NCBI GenBank assembly: GCA_022036555.1
Contig: CM039128.1
Coordinates: 17,411,176-17,475,175 of the forward strand
DNA from: Microstegium vimineum
Taxonomy: Eukaryota; Streptophyta; Magnoliopsida; Poales; Poaceae
Direction of reading: 5' to 3'
DNA: 64,000 nucleotides
Part shown: piece after piece, positions 1 to 10,459 of the stretch
How the letters are laid out: each line of letters starts with the position of its first letter
Position numbering within the stretch: position 1 is the stretch's first letter
Translations under genes and position numbers: made by a program
The notes under the pieces: generated by a model
Told to the model about the DNA's origin: nothing
What the model saw: only the letters and a program-made list of their open reading frames with translations
Database searches by the model: none

Positions 1-657
1 ACCGGCATTCTTCAAGCCAAAAGTCATGACTACCCACTCAAACAAGCCGACGTGACCCGGACATCGGAAAGCAGTCTTGGGTATGTCTTCTTCAGCCATG
101 AATATTTGATTGTACCCAGCATTACCATCCATGAAGCTAATAATTTGATATCCGGTAGCAGCATCGATCAGCAGATCGGCAACGGGCATCGGATAGCCAT
201 CCATCGGCGTAGCCTTGTTCAAGTTCCTGAAATCAATACAAACACGAAGTTTTCCATTCTTTTTATACACAGGAACCACATTAGAAATCCAATCGGCATA
301 TCGGCATTGCCGAATGAATCCAGCCTCGATTAACTTGGTAATCTCAGCCTTAATGTCGGGTAAGATGGTAGGATTGCATCGGCGCACCAGCTGCCGATGT
401 GGCTGAAAACCAGACTTGATGGGTAACCGATGTTCAACTATCGATCGGTCTAAACCAGGCATCTCTGTATAGTCCCAAGCAAAACAATCTTTATTCTCTT
501 TTAATAAATCAATTAACTGCCGCTTACATTGGGAATCTAACTTAGCACTAATAAAAGTAGGCCTAGGTTTACTACCATTGCCGATGTCAACCTCGAGCAA
601 GTCATCAGCGGACGTGAAGCCCTGCCCCAGCTTTCCGTCATCGGCGAATTGATCCAT
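1..657 (-). CDS. Pol polyprotein, N-terminal part with reverse transcriptase (partial)
   Basis: The reading frame is open from an ATG at 657-655 to the window edge, about 218 codons without a stop. The first ~110 residues are the linker preceding the RT domain. RT fingers follow, with the motif WISNVVPVYKKNGKLRVCID around residues 125-145 and RNLNKATPMDGYPMPVADLL just after. The palm block SFMDGNAGYNQIFMAEED and GLFEWVVMTFGLKNAG are then visible. The catalytic Y-x-DD box, RNase H and integrase lie off-window. The ATG overlaps the gag-pro stop as TGATG, so pol is in a different frame from gag-pro. Pol could be made by reinitiation, frameshifting or splicing; the sequence alone does not decide. 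Confidence 0.88.
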   Translation of the reverse strand, partial: MDQFADDGKLGQGFTSADDLLEVDIGNGSKPRPTFISAKLDSQCKRQLIDLLKENKDCFAWDYTEMPGLDRSIVEHRLPIKSGFQPHRQLVRRCNPTILPDIKAEITKLIEAGFIRQCRYADWISNVVPVYKKNGKLRVCIDFRNLNKATPMDGYPMPVADLLIDAATGYQIISFMDGNAGYNQIFMAEEDIPKTAFRCPGHVGLFEWVVMTFGLKNAG

Positions 658-3600
658 CAAAACTCCTCCTCAGGACCGACTGCTTGGATCGGTTTGATGC
701 GGTAATCGGCGACTTTGAGGAACTCTTTGTCCCAGGCTTCACCAGATATGCACCTGGTCTGCTCATAAGTGTCTAACTCCGCCGATGCAACAGTAGATGG
801 GGCCTCACCGCGGACGACTTCAATCCTATCCCCAATCCACTGTACCAAGCTCTGATGCATAGTAGAAGGGATACAGCAATTAGCATGAATCCAGTCCCTC
901 CCAAGGAGTAAGTTATTGGTGCCTTTGCCGCTGATTACGAAGAATGTTGTCGGCAAAGTCTTGCTGCCGATGGTTAGTTCAACACATACGGCTCCCATGG
1001 CGGTTGACACATTGCCTTCGAAGTCCTTGAGCTTCATGTCGGTCTCGACCAAGTCCTGGTCGCCTTTACCAAGCTTCCTGAACACGACATAGGGCATTAT
1101 GTTGATCGACGCGCCGCCATCCACTAGCATTTTGGTCATCGGCTGACCATCCACCCTGCCCTTAACAAACAGAGCCCTCAGGTGCTGCCTCTCGTCTTCG
1201 GCCGGCTTTTCGAAGGTAGCCGCCATCGGGTCCAGCACCAACTGTGCCATCTCAGCAACCTCTTCATCATCGCTGACGGGTGCCATAAACTCCATCGGCA
1301 ACATGACAACCATGTTTATATCTGCCGATGGGCCTCTGTCCTTGCGCTTCGGCCTCCATTGCTTCTCCTCCGAGGGTTCTGCACTATCATATAGGTCGTC
1401 GCGGCGCTGGCGCTGAATTCTCCTCTTCTGAGTCTTAGTCAAACCCTTAGGGCACCAGGGAGGAAGCTTGGTCTTCCAGACAGGTTGATGCTGCCTCTCA
1501 CTGCTTACATCGGCACTTCTTCCGATGTTGGGCTCCCCGGAGAATATCTCCTCGTCGGGCACTCTAGAGTTGGCCATCTCCTCGAGCTCCCTCTGGTCAA
1601 CGCGCCTGCCAAGCCGATCATGGGCACTGAGCTTGCCCCCCAGTCGGTCATGTGCCGATCTGTCTTCTCTGAGCGGCCGGGCGTACCTGGGTGCCTGATC
1701 ATCAAAACAAGGTCGCTTACCTAACCGATCGGCTGTGTAGTACCCATTGCATTCCGGACAGTTATCGGCAGTGGGCAGCTTGATGCCTTCTTCCCAGCAA
1801 TGAACAAAGAAGGGACACCTCCAGTGGTCCTTATGTCGAAGCCATTCCCGATGCTCCTCTTCTTCTTGCCGATACCGTTCCTCACGTGATTGCCGATGAT
1901 ATCGCCTTGGCTGTTTGTGAGTAATCACTACTCCGGGACCCCTGTTGGCGCTGTTACCTTCATCGGCAACCTTCTTACCTTTTCTGTCATCGGCAAACTT
2001 TCCTGCGTCGCGCTTAGGCACTTGGTAGTTCGGATCTACCGATGAATTCCTTCTAGCGGCAAACTTTCCTGTGTCGCGCTTAGGCACTTGGTTGTCATTG
2101 ATTTCCACCATGTTGTTTGGGAACGGGTGCTGATCTATCTTCATCGGCTTCTGGGCTTTAGAGTTTTCAATCTTAATACGCCCAGACTCAATCTCTGACT
2201 GCAACTGCTGCCTGAATACTTTGCAGTCATTGGTACTGTGTGAGGTTGCATTATGCCACTTGCAGTACCTAATCTTCTTGAGCTCTTCGGCCGATGGAAT
2301 CACTTGATTGGGCGCCAACTTGATTTGCCCCTCTTGCAGCAATAGGTCAAACATCCTATCAGCCTTGGTGATATCAAAGGTGAACCTTTCTGTTTCTTTT
2401 TGGCCGAACGGACAAGACACAGGCTTCTTATCCTTCACCCATTCGGCCGCATCAACATTTAGCTCTTCATCCGATCCAGAGTCTTCTTCTCTCCCGATGA
2501 AGGTCACCTTCTTGTTCCAAGTCTTCCTGGGCTCAAAGGCTTTGACATCCTGATCGGCAATCCTCTGCACCAGGTGACTTAGGCTCTCAAACTCCTGGGA
2601 TGCGTATTTGTCCTTGATGTGCGGCAGTAAACCCTGGAAGGCCAAATCTGCTAGTTGCCGATCATCAAGCACCAGACTGTAGCACTTGTTCTTCACATCC
2701 CGCAGCCTCTGCACAAAACTTTCTACCGATTCGTCGTTGTGCTGTCTCATTTTAACCAAATCGGTAAGCTTCTTCTCATGTATGCCAGCAAAGAAGTATT
2801 TGTGAAATTGCCTCTCCAGATCGGCCCATGTAATTATAGAATTTGGAGGCAATGATATGAACCATGTGAAAGCCGATCCAGACAATGATGACGAGAACAG
2901 TCTCACCCTTAATTCCTCCCTGCTGGCAGCCTCCCCGCACTGGATAATGAAGCGGTTGATGTGCTCCATCGTCGACGTGTCGTCTTGGCCGGAGAACTTG
3001 GTAAAATCAGGCACCTTGTACCGATTTGGGAGAGGAATCAAGTCATATGCAGGCGGGTACGGGGTCCGATAGGAGTATGTGTTGACCTTGGGTTTGATAC
3101 CGAATTGCTCCTTCATGACCTTGGCAATCTTGCCGACCCAGTACGCGTCCTGCTCTTGCCGACTCATTGGCTGGTTGTCGACTGGTGGAGTCGGCTGACG
3201 CGCCCCTTGGAGATGTGCAGTAGTCGTGGGCACAGCACTAGTCATCTGGACGCTATGCATCGGCTGACTTGCCGATGGGTAGCTTGGTATGCTTGGCGGA
3301 GTCGGCTGATGCGCCCCTTGAAGGTACGCAGTTGTCCTGGGCGCCGCCTCAGTCATCTGCATGCTATGCATCGGTTGACTTACCGATGGGTGATTTGACA
3401 TACTTGGCGGAGTCGGCTGAACTGTCACATTCATCGGTTGTTGTACCGATGGTCCGCCTTGGATGTAAGCTGGGCCTCCATAAGAATACATCGGCGCGCC
3501 AGGTTGCTGAGCTGGTGGCTGGTTGACCCATCCAAGATTATAAGGCATCGACATATGACTCGCCGATGGTTGATAGCTCACCGGAGCATGCGGTTCTTGA

Positions 3601-4442
3601 ATCCTAGAGCAATTGATCACTAGATTACCTTGGGGGTTTGGAGCTCCGGCTTGAGAGTTTGCCGCCAGGGATTGACTGCCGGCGGTTATAATGTGTTGCA
3701 TCGGCACAGAGCTTGCCGATGGTGGCATCAGAGGTATCTTGGGGATTACTTGGAGATCATCTGATGACACTTGTATGGTCGGAGCAGGCGCAGAGTTGTG
3801 CATCATATGAACCATCGGCTGTGGCTGTGCTGCCGATGCCGTAGAGTACTTCCAGGCTGAACCGTCTCCCTGCACCAGATTAGAGCCAGCATATAGATTT
3901 GGAGGCATACCGTATCCCCACCAGTTAGCGGGGGCTGGTCCTGAAGTTGCCGACGCGGCTGGATCTGCGTTGAACTTGGTAGTGTCGCCGGCGTTCGGCC
4001 TTGGTGACGTAGCCACATCGGCAGACGGTTCCACAGGGGTGGAAGACGCCATCTGGGCCGCCGATGGGCTTGCAGATGCCAATCCAGGTTGATGGTACGC
4101 TGGGCCGGCATATCGCGGTGCATGTCCTTCTTTGAATGTTTGTGCGACAGCATTGTAGACAGTATTGGACAACACGCTAGAGTGGTTAATCAAAGCTTGA
4201 CTTACAGCGACGTTAACCATCTCTTGTAGCTTGCCAGGGCTGGCGTCGTACGTGACCTGCCGTGGCAACGGCGGGTCCTGCTTCTGGATTGCTTCGCCGC
4301 TCCTGCTGAGGCTGAAGGATTTGAGATACAGCTGCCTGTATTCCTCCATAGCCCGCTCCATGGCCTGCTTCTGATCGTCTTTCAGATCGGCCTCGGACAC
4401 TGCGATGACATTCCTCTGATCGACATCGGCGTGATCAGCCAT
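657..4442 (-). CDS. Gag-protease polyprotein (1261 aa), intact
   Basis: This frame encodes the structural polyprotein and aspartic protease of a Tat-type Ty3/gypsy element. The start ATG (4442-4440) lies about 50 nt after the 5' LTR, as does the homologous start in F. Residues ~1-110 are charged. Residues ~110-450 are rich in Pro, Gln, Ser and Met. A retrotransposon gag domain spans ~475-620 (motifs VPDFTKFSG, AFTWFISLPPNSI, ADLERQFHKYFF). A Tat-type zinc-knuckle-like pattern RYCKWHNATSHSTNDC is near 725-740. The protease active site MLVDGGASINIMP is near 1105 and the second protease motif NLLLGRDW near 1180. No premature stop is present, unlike the relative in F. The last base of the TGA stop is the first base of the pol ATG. 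Confidence 0.93.
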   Translation of the reverse strand: MADHADVDQRNVIAVSEADLKDDQKQAMERAMEEYRQLYLKSFSLSRSGEAIQKQDPPLPRQVTYDASPGKLQEMVNVAVSQALINHSSVLSNTVYNAVAQTFKEGHAPRYAGPAYHQPGLASASPSAAQMASSTPVEPSADVATSPRPNAGDTTKFNADPAASATSGPAPANWWGYGMPPNLYAGSNLVQGDGSAWKYSTASAAQPQPMVHMMHNSAPAPTIQVSSDDLQVIPKIPLMPPSASSVPMQHIITAGSQSLAANSQAGAPNPQGNLVINCSRIQEPHAPVSYQPSASHMSMPYNLGWVNQPPAQQPGAPMYSYGGPAYIQGGPSVQQPMNVTVQPTPPSMSNHPSVSQPMHSMQMTEAAPRTTAYLQGAHQPTPPSIPSYPSASQPMHSVQMTSAVPTTTAHLQGARQPTPPVDNQPMSRQEQDAYWVGKIAKVMKEQFGIKPKVNTYSYRTPYPPAYDLIPLPNRYKVPDFTKFSGQDDTSTMEHINRFIIQCGEAASREELRVRLFSSSLSGSAFTWFISLPPNSIITWADLERQFHKYFFAGIHEKKLTDLVKMRQHNDESVESFVQRLRDVKNKCYSLVLDDRQLADLAFQGLLPHIKDKYASQEFESLSHLVQRIADQDVKAFEPRKTWNKKVTFIGREEDSGSDEELNVDAAEWVKDKKPVSCPFGQKETERFTFDITKADRMFDLLLQEGQIKLAPNQVIPSAEELKKIRYCKWHNATSHSTNDCKVFRQQLQSEIESGRIKIENSKAQKPMKIDQHPFPNNMVEINDNQVPKRDTGKFAARRNSSVDPNYQVPKRDAGKFADDRKGKKVADEGNSANRGPGVVITHKQPRRYHRQSREERYRQEEEEHREWLRHKDHWRCPFFVHCWEEGIKLPTADNCPECNGYYTADRLGKRPCFDDQAPRYARPLREDRSAHDRLGGKLSAHDRLGRRVDQRELEEMANSRVPDEEIFSGEPNIGRSADVSSERQHQPVWKTKLPPWCPKGLTKTQKRRIQRQRRDDLYDSAEPSEEKQWRPKRKDRGPSADINMVVMLPMEFMAPVSDDEEVAEMAQLVLDPMAATFEKPAEDERQHLRALFVKGRVDGQPMTKMLVDGGASINIMPYVVFRKLGKGDQDLVETDMKLKDFEGNVSTAMGAVCVELTIGSKTLPTTFFVISGKGTNNLLLGRDWIHANCCIPSTMHQSLVQWIGDRIEVVRGEAPSTVASAELDTYEQTRCISGEAWDKEFLKVADYRIKPIQAVGPEEEF

Positions 4443-4469
4443 GCCGGATGTGTAGATTTATATAATCAG

Positions 4470-4487
4470 GTCCCACCTGGTGTGCCA
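4470..4487 (-). other. Primer binding site of element A
   Basis: On the minus strand TGGCACACCAGGTGGGAC follows the 5' LTR after a 7-nt spacer. It begins TGG, complementary to a tRNA CCA end. Element F has the same site with a single C/A difference. I do not assign the tRNA. Confidence 0.75.
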
Positions 4488-4494
4488 AAAGAGG

Positions 4495-5599
4495 TGTTGA
4501 CACAAAAAGCGTCAGATATGTGAACACCTCGGGCTATTACCCAAAGCTCGATGTCGAGGGCGTGCCAGTTGATTTGACCAATCAATCGACAAGGATGATA
4601 ACTATGACAAACTGAACGAGACGACAGCGATGCGCCCGGACGTCAAGGCTCAGATTGATCACGGATAACTAGAGCAGAGCTAGACGAGGCAAACAGCGAT
4701 GCGCCCGGATTGCCAAAGCCTAGAGGTACTCCCACGCGGAACTAGCAAGGATTTTGACGGAGATCAGGATGATGCAGCCCGTCGAAAGCTTGAAGAACTC
4801 GTTAAACTATAACTAATGCATAATAAAGGTAAATTGAGGTAAAAGTAGGATAAAAAGTAGAATTGGTTTGTTTTGAATTGGATTGATATATTATTCCATA
4901 GCCCTCGGGCTCATATTTATACTCTCGCATGGAGAGTTGTACAAAGACATGACACATATCTTTCCTAAAAACAAACTCCTACTTTAAAGGAAACTGACTC
5001 GCGCAGGAGCCGGATAACAATATTTATTCCCTAAACAAACACACCTATTTTAAAGGAAAATAAGCGACCCATGCAAGAGTCGGACGCAAACCACTATATT
5101 AATACTGGCATAGAACACCAGTTTCCTTATACTCTTCGATGGAAACTCTCCATCGGCAGATCCCTTTAATCCGCACCTTCCTTCTTTGGGCCATCGGTAA
5201 CCTTCAGCTGCCCCAAGCGCTAAGTTACGCTCATCGGCATTGGCAACACTTTTCCCGATTGGTAGCATCCCCTCGTCGGCAATCGGCAACTATCTTCCAT
5301 CGGCAATCGGCAACGAGCCCTTATCGGCAAACGGCAACGAGTCTTTATCGGCAATCAGCAGAGTCTTCGTCAGCAATGAGCAATAGCAGCTCATCAGCAA
5401 TCGGTAAGACCACCAATAAACCCTTTGTCGGCAAAGACCATCCAGCTCCCATCGGCAACATACTTGGCCTTTTGTAGCACTCTCCCATCGGCCATATCAA
5501 CTCATACTTTACCGATGCCGATGGAGATGCCGATGGAGAATAGTCACCAACCAGTCAAGCCTCAGCCGATTTGACACGTGTCGAAAAACGGTGTCAACA
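4495..5599 (-). repeat. 5' LTR of element A (1105 bp)
   Basis: Both ends read TGTTGACAC...GTGTCAACA and match the F LTRs, which are 1104 bp. A TATA-like site (TATAAATA on the minus strand) lies at 4914-4921, matching the conserved site in F. Part of the LTR (about 5260-5420) is an imperfect short tandem array of ATCGGCAATCGGCAAC-like units. There is no gene in this stretch; short open frames here are by-products of the repeats. Confidence 0.92.
5260..5420 (-). repeat. Imperfect GCCGAT-based minisatellite in the LTR of A
   Basis: Units of roughly 25-30 bp containing one or two ATCGGCA blocks repeat about five times with substitutions. The same array is present in both F LTRs (about 30740-30895 and 41975-42130), so it belongs to the family. 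Confidence 0.7.
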
Positions 5600-7235
5600 C
5601 GCACAAATTATACCGCTGTAGCACTTCATCAAGGAGTATTCCGAGGTATCGTAATTTATATTATCTCAACGGAAAGCTTTGCTAGAAATGATAACTAGAG
5701 AGAGATCCTAGAGAGCACCTTAACTTTAGTACCAACTAGTATAGAGGCGTAAACGATATATGTGATAGGAAGGGGTTGATGAACGAAGAATCTACGGTAA
5801 AAGATACTTAGAACGGACCTCAGAGACTAGCTAGGTGGGAGGACAACGAGAAGAGAACAGGGACTCCTATGTACTTCACTCTACTTCAATATACTTAGCT
5901 AAATAACTAGTCTAGACACTATAGTTTGTCTCCTCAATACAAGTATGCTAGGCGAGGGATAGATCAGTAGGAGGGCAAAACTCCTACCGGACCGCGCCCT
6001 CTTCTTATGGGGGCCTTACCTTTTAAGAACTTGCCTAAGAACACGTGGTGGAATACAACGACTAGACAAGATTGTCACCTCTTGCTAGCTACCACAAACA
6101 ATCCGTGCAACAAGAGATAACCAAGGATAAGATGATGTATAAGCACCACGCTTACACACAACTTACTACTTTGACTACGATCAAATAATCAAAGCACCCT
6201 ATGACAGGCAATGATCGCATACGGGAAAGGTCACAAGGATCACAGACTATGGGTGTGAAGGCTATTAAAGAGCAAAAGCATATAGCAAGACTATATCTAG
6301 TATAGAAATGCTCAAAGTAAATACTAAGTAAAGTAAAGAGAAAAGATATATATTGAATAAGATAAAGTCTTACAAAGAAGGAAAGATACAAGAGCTATAC
6401 CAGACTCTCCAGAAGACGACTCCGGAAATCCCGAGCACAACTCGACTCAACTCTAACTCCCACTCTAGACTAACTCCTAGAACAATCTAAGGAATAGAGC
6501 TTGTAGGCTTCTTCTTCATGATTAGAGAGGGGGGTATGACTCTCTATTTATAGTAGGAGGTGGAGTAGGGGCTACTCCGGTGCCACGTCAGCGATCTAGG
6601 GCCTTCCATTCTCCACCCATGGATCCAACCGATCTTGGAACCGACCAAGGCATGGATGGTGGTGATCCAACATGTGGGGAGGAGCTATGGCGGTTGGGGG
6701 GAGCCAAACCGACCTAGGGGGATTCGGCCGAACCCCTCTATGGTCCGTGGGCCCTACCTTGCCTCCTTGGATGAGGTCCCACCAGTCAGGGACTGAGTGG
6801 GGCCTGTTTGGGCCCAAAGGTGATTCGGCCGAACCCCCTAGGGGGTGCCTGGCCCACCTCTTGCTCCCTGGTGCTGGTCCCACTCGTCATAGGTGTTGGT
6901 TGTTGGTTCTGTGGTGTTTGTCACGTTTATCTCCTTGGTGTGGGCCCATGGATCCATGTGCTTTGCTTGTGAGCCGTTGAGAGGAAACACAGAGTGATCC
7001 AATGGATGGATTCCATTCTAGAGTGCCTCTCTTGGATCATGGTCAAGAGGAGAGAGCATGGTGGGCCCATGTGGCTCTCCTTTGCTCCATTTGTTCATTC
7101 CTGCACTCAAACACTCATGGACATGTGGAACTAGTTATTTGATAAAGTATGCTCATGATGTTTTGTTTATCCTTGATCCTTGGATTGGTGGCACTATTTT
7201 AGCTATGTAAAAGATGGTCATAATTTATGCCAACA
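5600..7235 (-). repeat. 3' LTR of element B, truncated by insertion of A
   Basis: This is nearly colinear with 13612-15246 and lacks the first 38 bases, which lie beyond element A off-window. It ends ATTTATGCCAACA like the other copy. By eye the two copies differ by a few percent. It holds two TTCGGCCGAA palindromes followed by CCCC (about 6722 and 6823). No gene is present. Confidence 0.92.
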
Positions 7236-8692
7236 AGATCCCTAAAGCTTAACCTTTGCTCGTCCCGAGCAAACAATAAAACTTAGCTCGATGGATCAGG
7301 AGTTGCTACTATGCTTCATATTTCAAGAGTACGAAGCCTACAACAATCATACTTCTCTTTTGAATGGAAAAGTTAGCAATAAAGACTCACCCATATTACC
7401 TTAGTCCTTCATGGGGCTTATAGCTTTATCCTTTGTCTTGAGAGGTTGATAGATAGAACAACTTGACTTGAGCACTAGTTTTCTCATTCTTTCACAAGTT
7501 TCATATCGGAGGTTTTGTAAGATTTTGTAAAAGAAAACTTAGTGTTTCTCAAATGGTACTCTCGAGTCGCTCATAAGGTGTATGATTCCTCACCAAGGCA
7601 TATATCAAAGTTTGCCTTCTTTCATCCTATCTCTAAAGCTTATGTGGAGCTATAAGTAGGGATCAAAGATATAGCAAACTTACCTTGCATATGTTGTAAA
7701 GTCAAATTCCGGACCCGAGGAGAGAAGTGTCATACTCTTAGATCAAGATGTGCAAGTGTGTGGAAACATGACAAATGATCAATACTCCTATTTGTGGATG
7801 ATCTCTCTTTCCTAAAATTAGTTTGAGACATAGCTATCTTTTAATTTATCTGTGAGCTTTGAAGATGCTCATTCATTTCATCATTTTTTTCATTTTTTTT
7901 CAAGAGAGCTTTGGAAATGCTCATAAAGATTATGACTTTAGAATGCCCTTGATTTTTTCATAATTTTGCATAGTCTATGTCTCATTTACTAGCACTATAC
8001 TAGAGAGAAAGTTTTTCTACTTAGAGCATGGAGTATGAACTATGTGGAAATGTAAGGCATGTTTCTGGGTACTTCCAGTGTAGAAGCAGCATGTATATGT
8101 GGCATGTACGTGATCTTGATCTTGGGAGCATGATAAATCTCTCAACAAGGGTCACAAAACTTGACCAAACTCAACACAAAGTAAGTAGCTTATGTAGAAA
8201 GCTTATATCATGAAAGAGCATGTATGGCTTTGGTAGGAATTTTTACCATTGAGGAACAACCAAGTGTTTTAATCATTTTAATAAATAAAACTCCGATAGT
8301 CATTCTTGCTTAGAACAATATTATAGTAGCTCTTATCTTGTCATATCATGTCTCACAACAACTTATACTTAGTTACAACATTTGCAACCCACAAAGTTTG
8401 AGGTTCATGATGGTTTCTTTTTAAGCCAAATAATCTATACTTAAAGAAGTACCAAGTTGTAAACTAAGTTCTAGAGAAACACTTAGCAGAGCAACTATTC
8501 ATCATTTCCATAGGAGATATTAATTTTCATGGACTATGCGAGAGTGGAGTAAGAGAAAGTCTTTTCATTTTATTTTATCATATGCAGATTTTTAAATGCA
8601 AAGCTAAGATAAGCAAGAGAATGCATAAATGTAAATGCAGAAATTAAACTTACCTTAGTGGGGAAGAGAATCTCCCCCAAGCTTGTCTTTGC
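7236..8692. other. Non-coding 3' untranslated stretch of element B
   Basis: About 1.45 kb of AT-rich sequence with T-runs lies between the terminal ORF and the 3' LTR. I see no credible reading frame, tandem repeat or RNA gene here; the short plus-strand frame at 8028-8213 has no recognisable motif. Confidence 0.6.
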
Positions 8693-10179
8693 TTAATGGT
8701 GCGGCGGATGTGGATGTTGTTGCCACCAGAAGTCCCAATACCGTTGTTGTTCTTCTTGTATTGCTTGAATGTTCTCGACGGTTTGCTGGACGATGCGTGC
8801 TGTTTCCTCGTGCTCAACACGCAACTCACCTAGGGTGTTGGTGAGGTGATCAAATTCTTGCCGCAGCCCACGATGCTCCCTGTCTCGTGTGGACGAGAAG
8901 GATGCTCGTGCTCGTTGCGGCCATGGTGGTCGAGGAGGCATGCCACTTGAAGTGTGCATGGGATCAGAAGATGCATCGTCTTCCTCCTCACCAATAGCTC
9001 CTCGAGAAGGACCACCTTGCTCAAGATGAACAAAGTGTAGCCCCTCCTGAGCTCTCCTGTTTGAGCCTGCAAGATCTCTTTGCCTACTTCCCTGATCTAA
9101 ATCAAGGGTTAGTTTGTGGGTCCTATACAATTGAAGTTGCCTATTTGGAAGAGGTACCTCAATTGTATGACCACTGTAAATCATTTTCAAAACACCATTG
9201 GCATCTCTTTTTAGCATTTGAACATGAGCAAGATATTGCTCTGAGATCATTGCTAATGGAGCAGAGATGTAAACAAAAGGGTTTGTGCCATCTAGCAGAC
9301 TCATGGATTCGGCAAGACGAGTAATTAAAGATGTGAATTGGATAGACACATTACTCTCAATTGAACTTCACCAAAATTCCACTAAATATTTCACAAGAGA
9401 GATTTGCATTTTATTGACCATGACATAAAGTAGTTTTAGTTCCATGTCACTTATCAGGTTAGCATTACTTCCAGGAAACAAAGTCATTTTCATCCAAAGA
9501 AGCATGAAACGAGAGTTGGGTTGTGAATTTCCTCAGACTTAAGAGTTGAGCACTCTTTTAGAGTAGATATAGAGAACCAAAATTTCCTTTTGTTGAAACT
9601 ACACATGGCAAGATCTAAATCTATCAAGCATGATTTATCAAAACCAAGAGCAGCACTTAGATGACTCCAAGACAGATTATGATTTTGATTAAACATGTGA
9701 AAGGAAATTCCAACATTAGAGATTTGGAGAGAGCTTAGAAATTCTGCGGTGAGCAACTCAATTCCAAACTCTTCTATTTGCAAAAAGCTAGACCAACCAA
9801 TAGAGGAAAAGATAGTTTCAAATTCGGTGGTCATACCTGCGTTGGAGGGAAGACTCGGATCCAATCTCCATGTGTGCTCAAAAGATCGATCCCAGAGAGA
9901 AAAGTACCTCTGATACTCTAGTTGGTTGAACCAGAGTCCGCTTTGTTGGTCATAGGTTGTTATCGGGGGTACCAATAATGCCTCGACATGTGGTACCTCT
10001 GTTGGTACTTCCTCCTCCTGAGGGTGTTTTTCGGTTTGGAGGTTCTCCCATGTGTATCGGGCCGAACCTCCCCTTGTTCTTCTTTGGGAGGTATCCTCGT
10101 ATTGGTGGGAGCGTCGGGATGAGCTCCCACTCATAGCTTGCTTCATCTTATTGAATGCGGATGTCAATGGGTTCTTCAT
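8693..10179 (-). pseudogene. Athila-like terminal ORF, broken by a frameshift and a stop
   Basis: Two minus-strand frames (9490-10179 with ATG, then 8693-9349) form one ~495-residue protein. They join through a frameshift near 9495 and an in-frame TGA near 9360. Between them the other frame reads MTLFPGSNANLISDMELKLL, and after the break FTSLITRLAESMSL. Element H carries the matching LLFAAINKVHVSPVTLLVAH and CTSLITRLATSINL, so this protein is conserved between two element families. The C-terminus (residues ~430-495) is Gln/Glu-rich and probably coiled coil. The position corresponds to the extra ORF of Athila elements; its function is unknown, and I see no clear signal peptide or membrane span. 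Without pol upstream it may be expressed from its own promoter (see 10451-10459). Confidence 0.68.
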
Positions 10180-10450
10180 CTTCTAGAGAGGAAGAGGGAC
10201 ACAAGATCAAGACTAGAAAGGGGTATGTGTATGTGGAGTGGATTTCTAGTTAGCCTTGTGGGGAAAAGTTTGAGCTAAGAGAAGCTTGATGAAGACAAGG
10301 GATCTTCTTGTGGTCTAGTGAGAGCAACACTACTTCTCCTTGAGAGCTAAGAACTTCTCTTGAATGTAGAGAGAGGAGAGAGCAGGGCAAGGAGAGACTT
10401 GAACTGGATTTTGGTGGAGCTATGAGGAATGAAGCTCTCCTTGCTCTTGG
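10180..10450 (-). other. Presumed leader of the terminal ORF in B
   Basis: About 270 nt, C/T- and A/G-rich and without frames, lies between the TATA-like site and the ORF start. It resembles a plant 5' UTR (pyrimidine-rich on the minus strand). This is an inference from composition and position. Confidence 0.4.
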
Positions 10451-10459
10451 GCTTTTATA
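10451..10459 (-). promoter_or_regulatory. TATA-like site upstream of the terminal ORF in B
   Basis: The minus strand reads CTATAAAAGCCC here, a close match to the plant TATA consensus, 272 nt upstream of the ORF start at 10179. The pol-less element H has CTATAAATTCC in the same relative place (55852-55859). The parallel in two elements supports an internal promoter; it has not been tested. Confidence 0.45.

Larger units (their letters stand above)
1..5599 (-). mobile_element. Element A: Tat-type Ty3/gypsy retrotransposon, 3' part off-window
   Basis: The order on the minus strand is 5' LTR (4495-5599), primer binding site (4470-4487), an intact gag-pro frame (657-4442) and the start of pol (1-657), which runs off the left edge. 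The same family as element F is shown by near-identical LTR ends, the same gag and the same GCCGAT-rich composition. The right end abuts element B at 5600, exactly where B's 3' LTR is missing its first 38 bases, so A inserted into B's LTR. The expected 5-bp duplication would be CGCAC (5600-5604); its partner is off-window. A has the best-preserved coding region in the window and may be the youngest insertion. Confidence 0.93.

Noticed and set aside
3803..4153. Short frames overlapping gag-pro of A on both strands
   Set aside because: Shadows of the 1261-codon frame.
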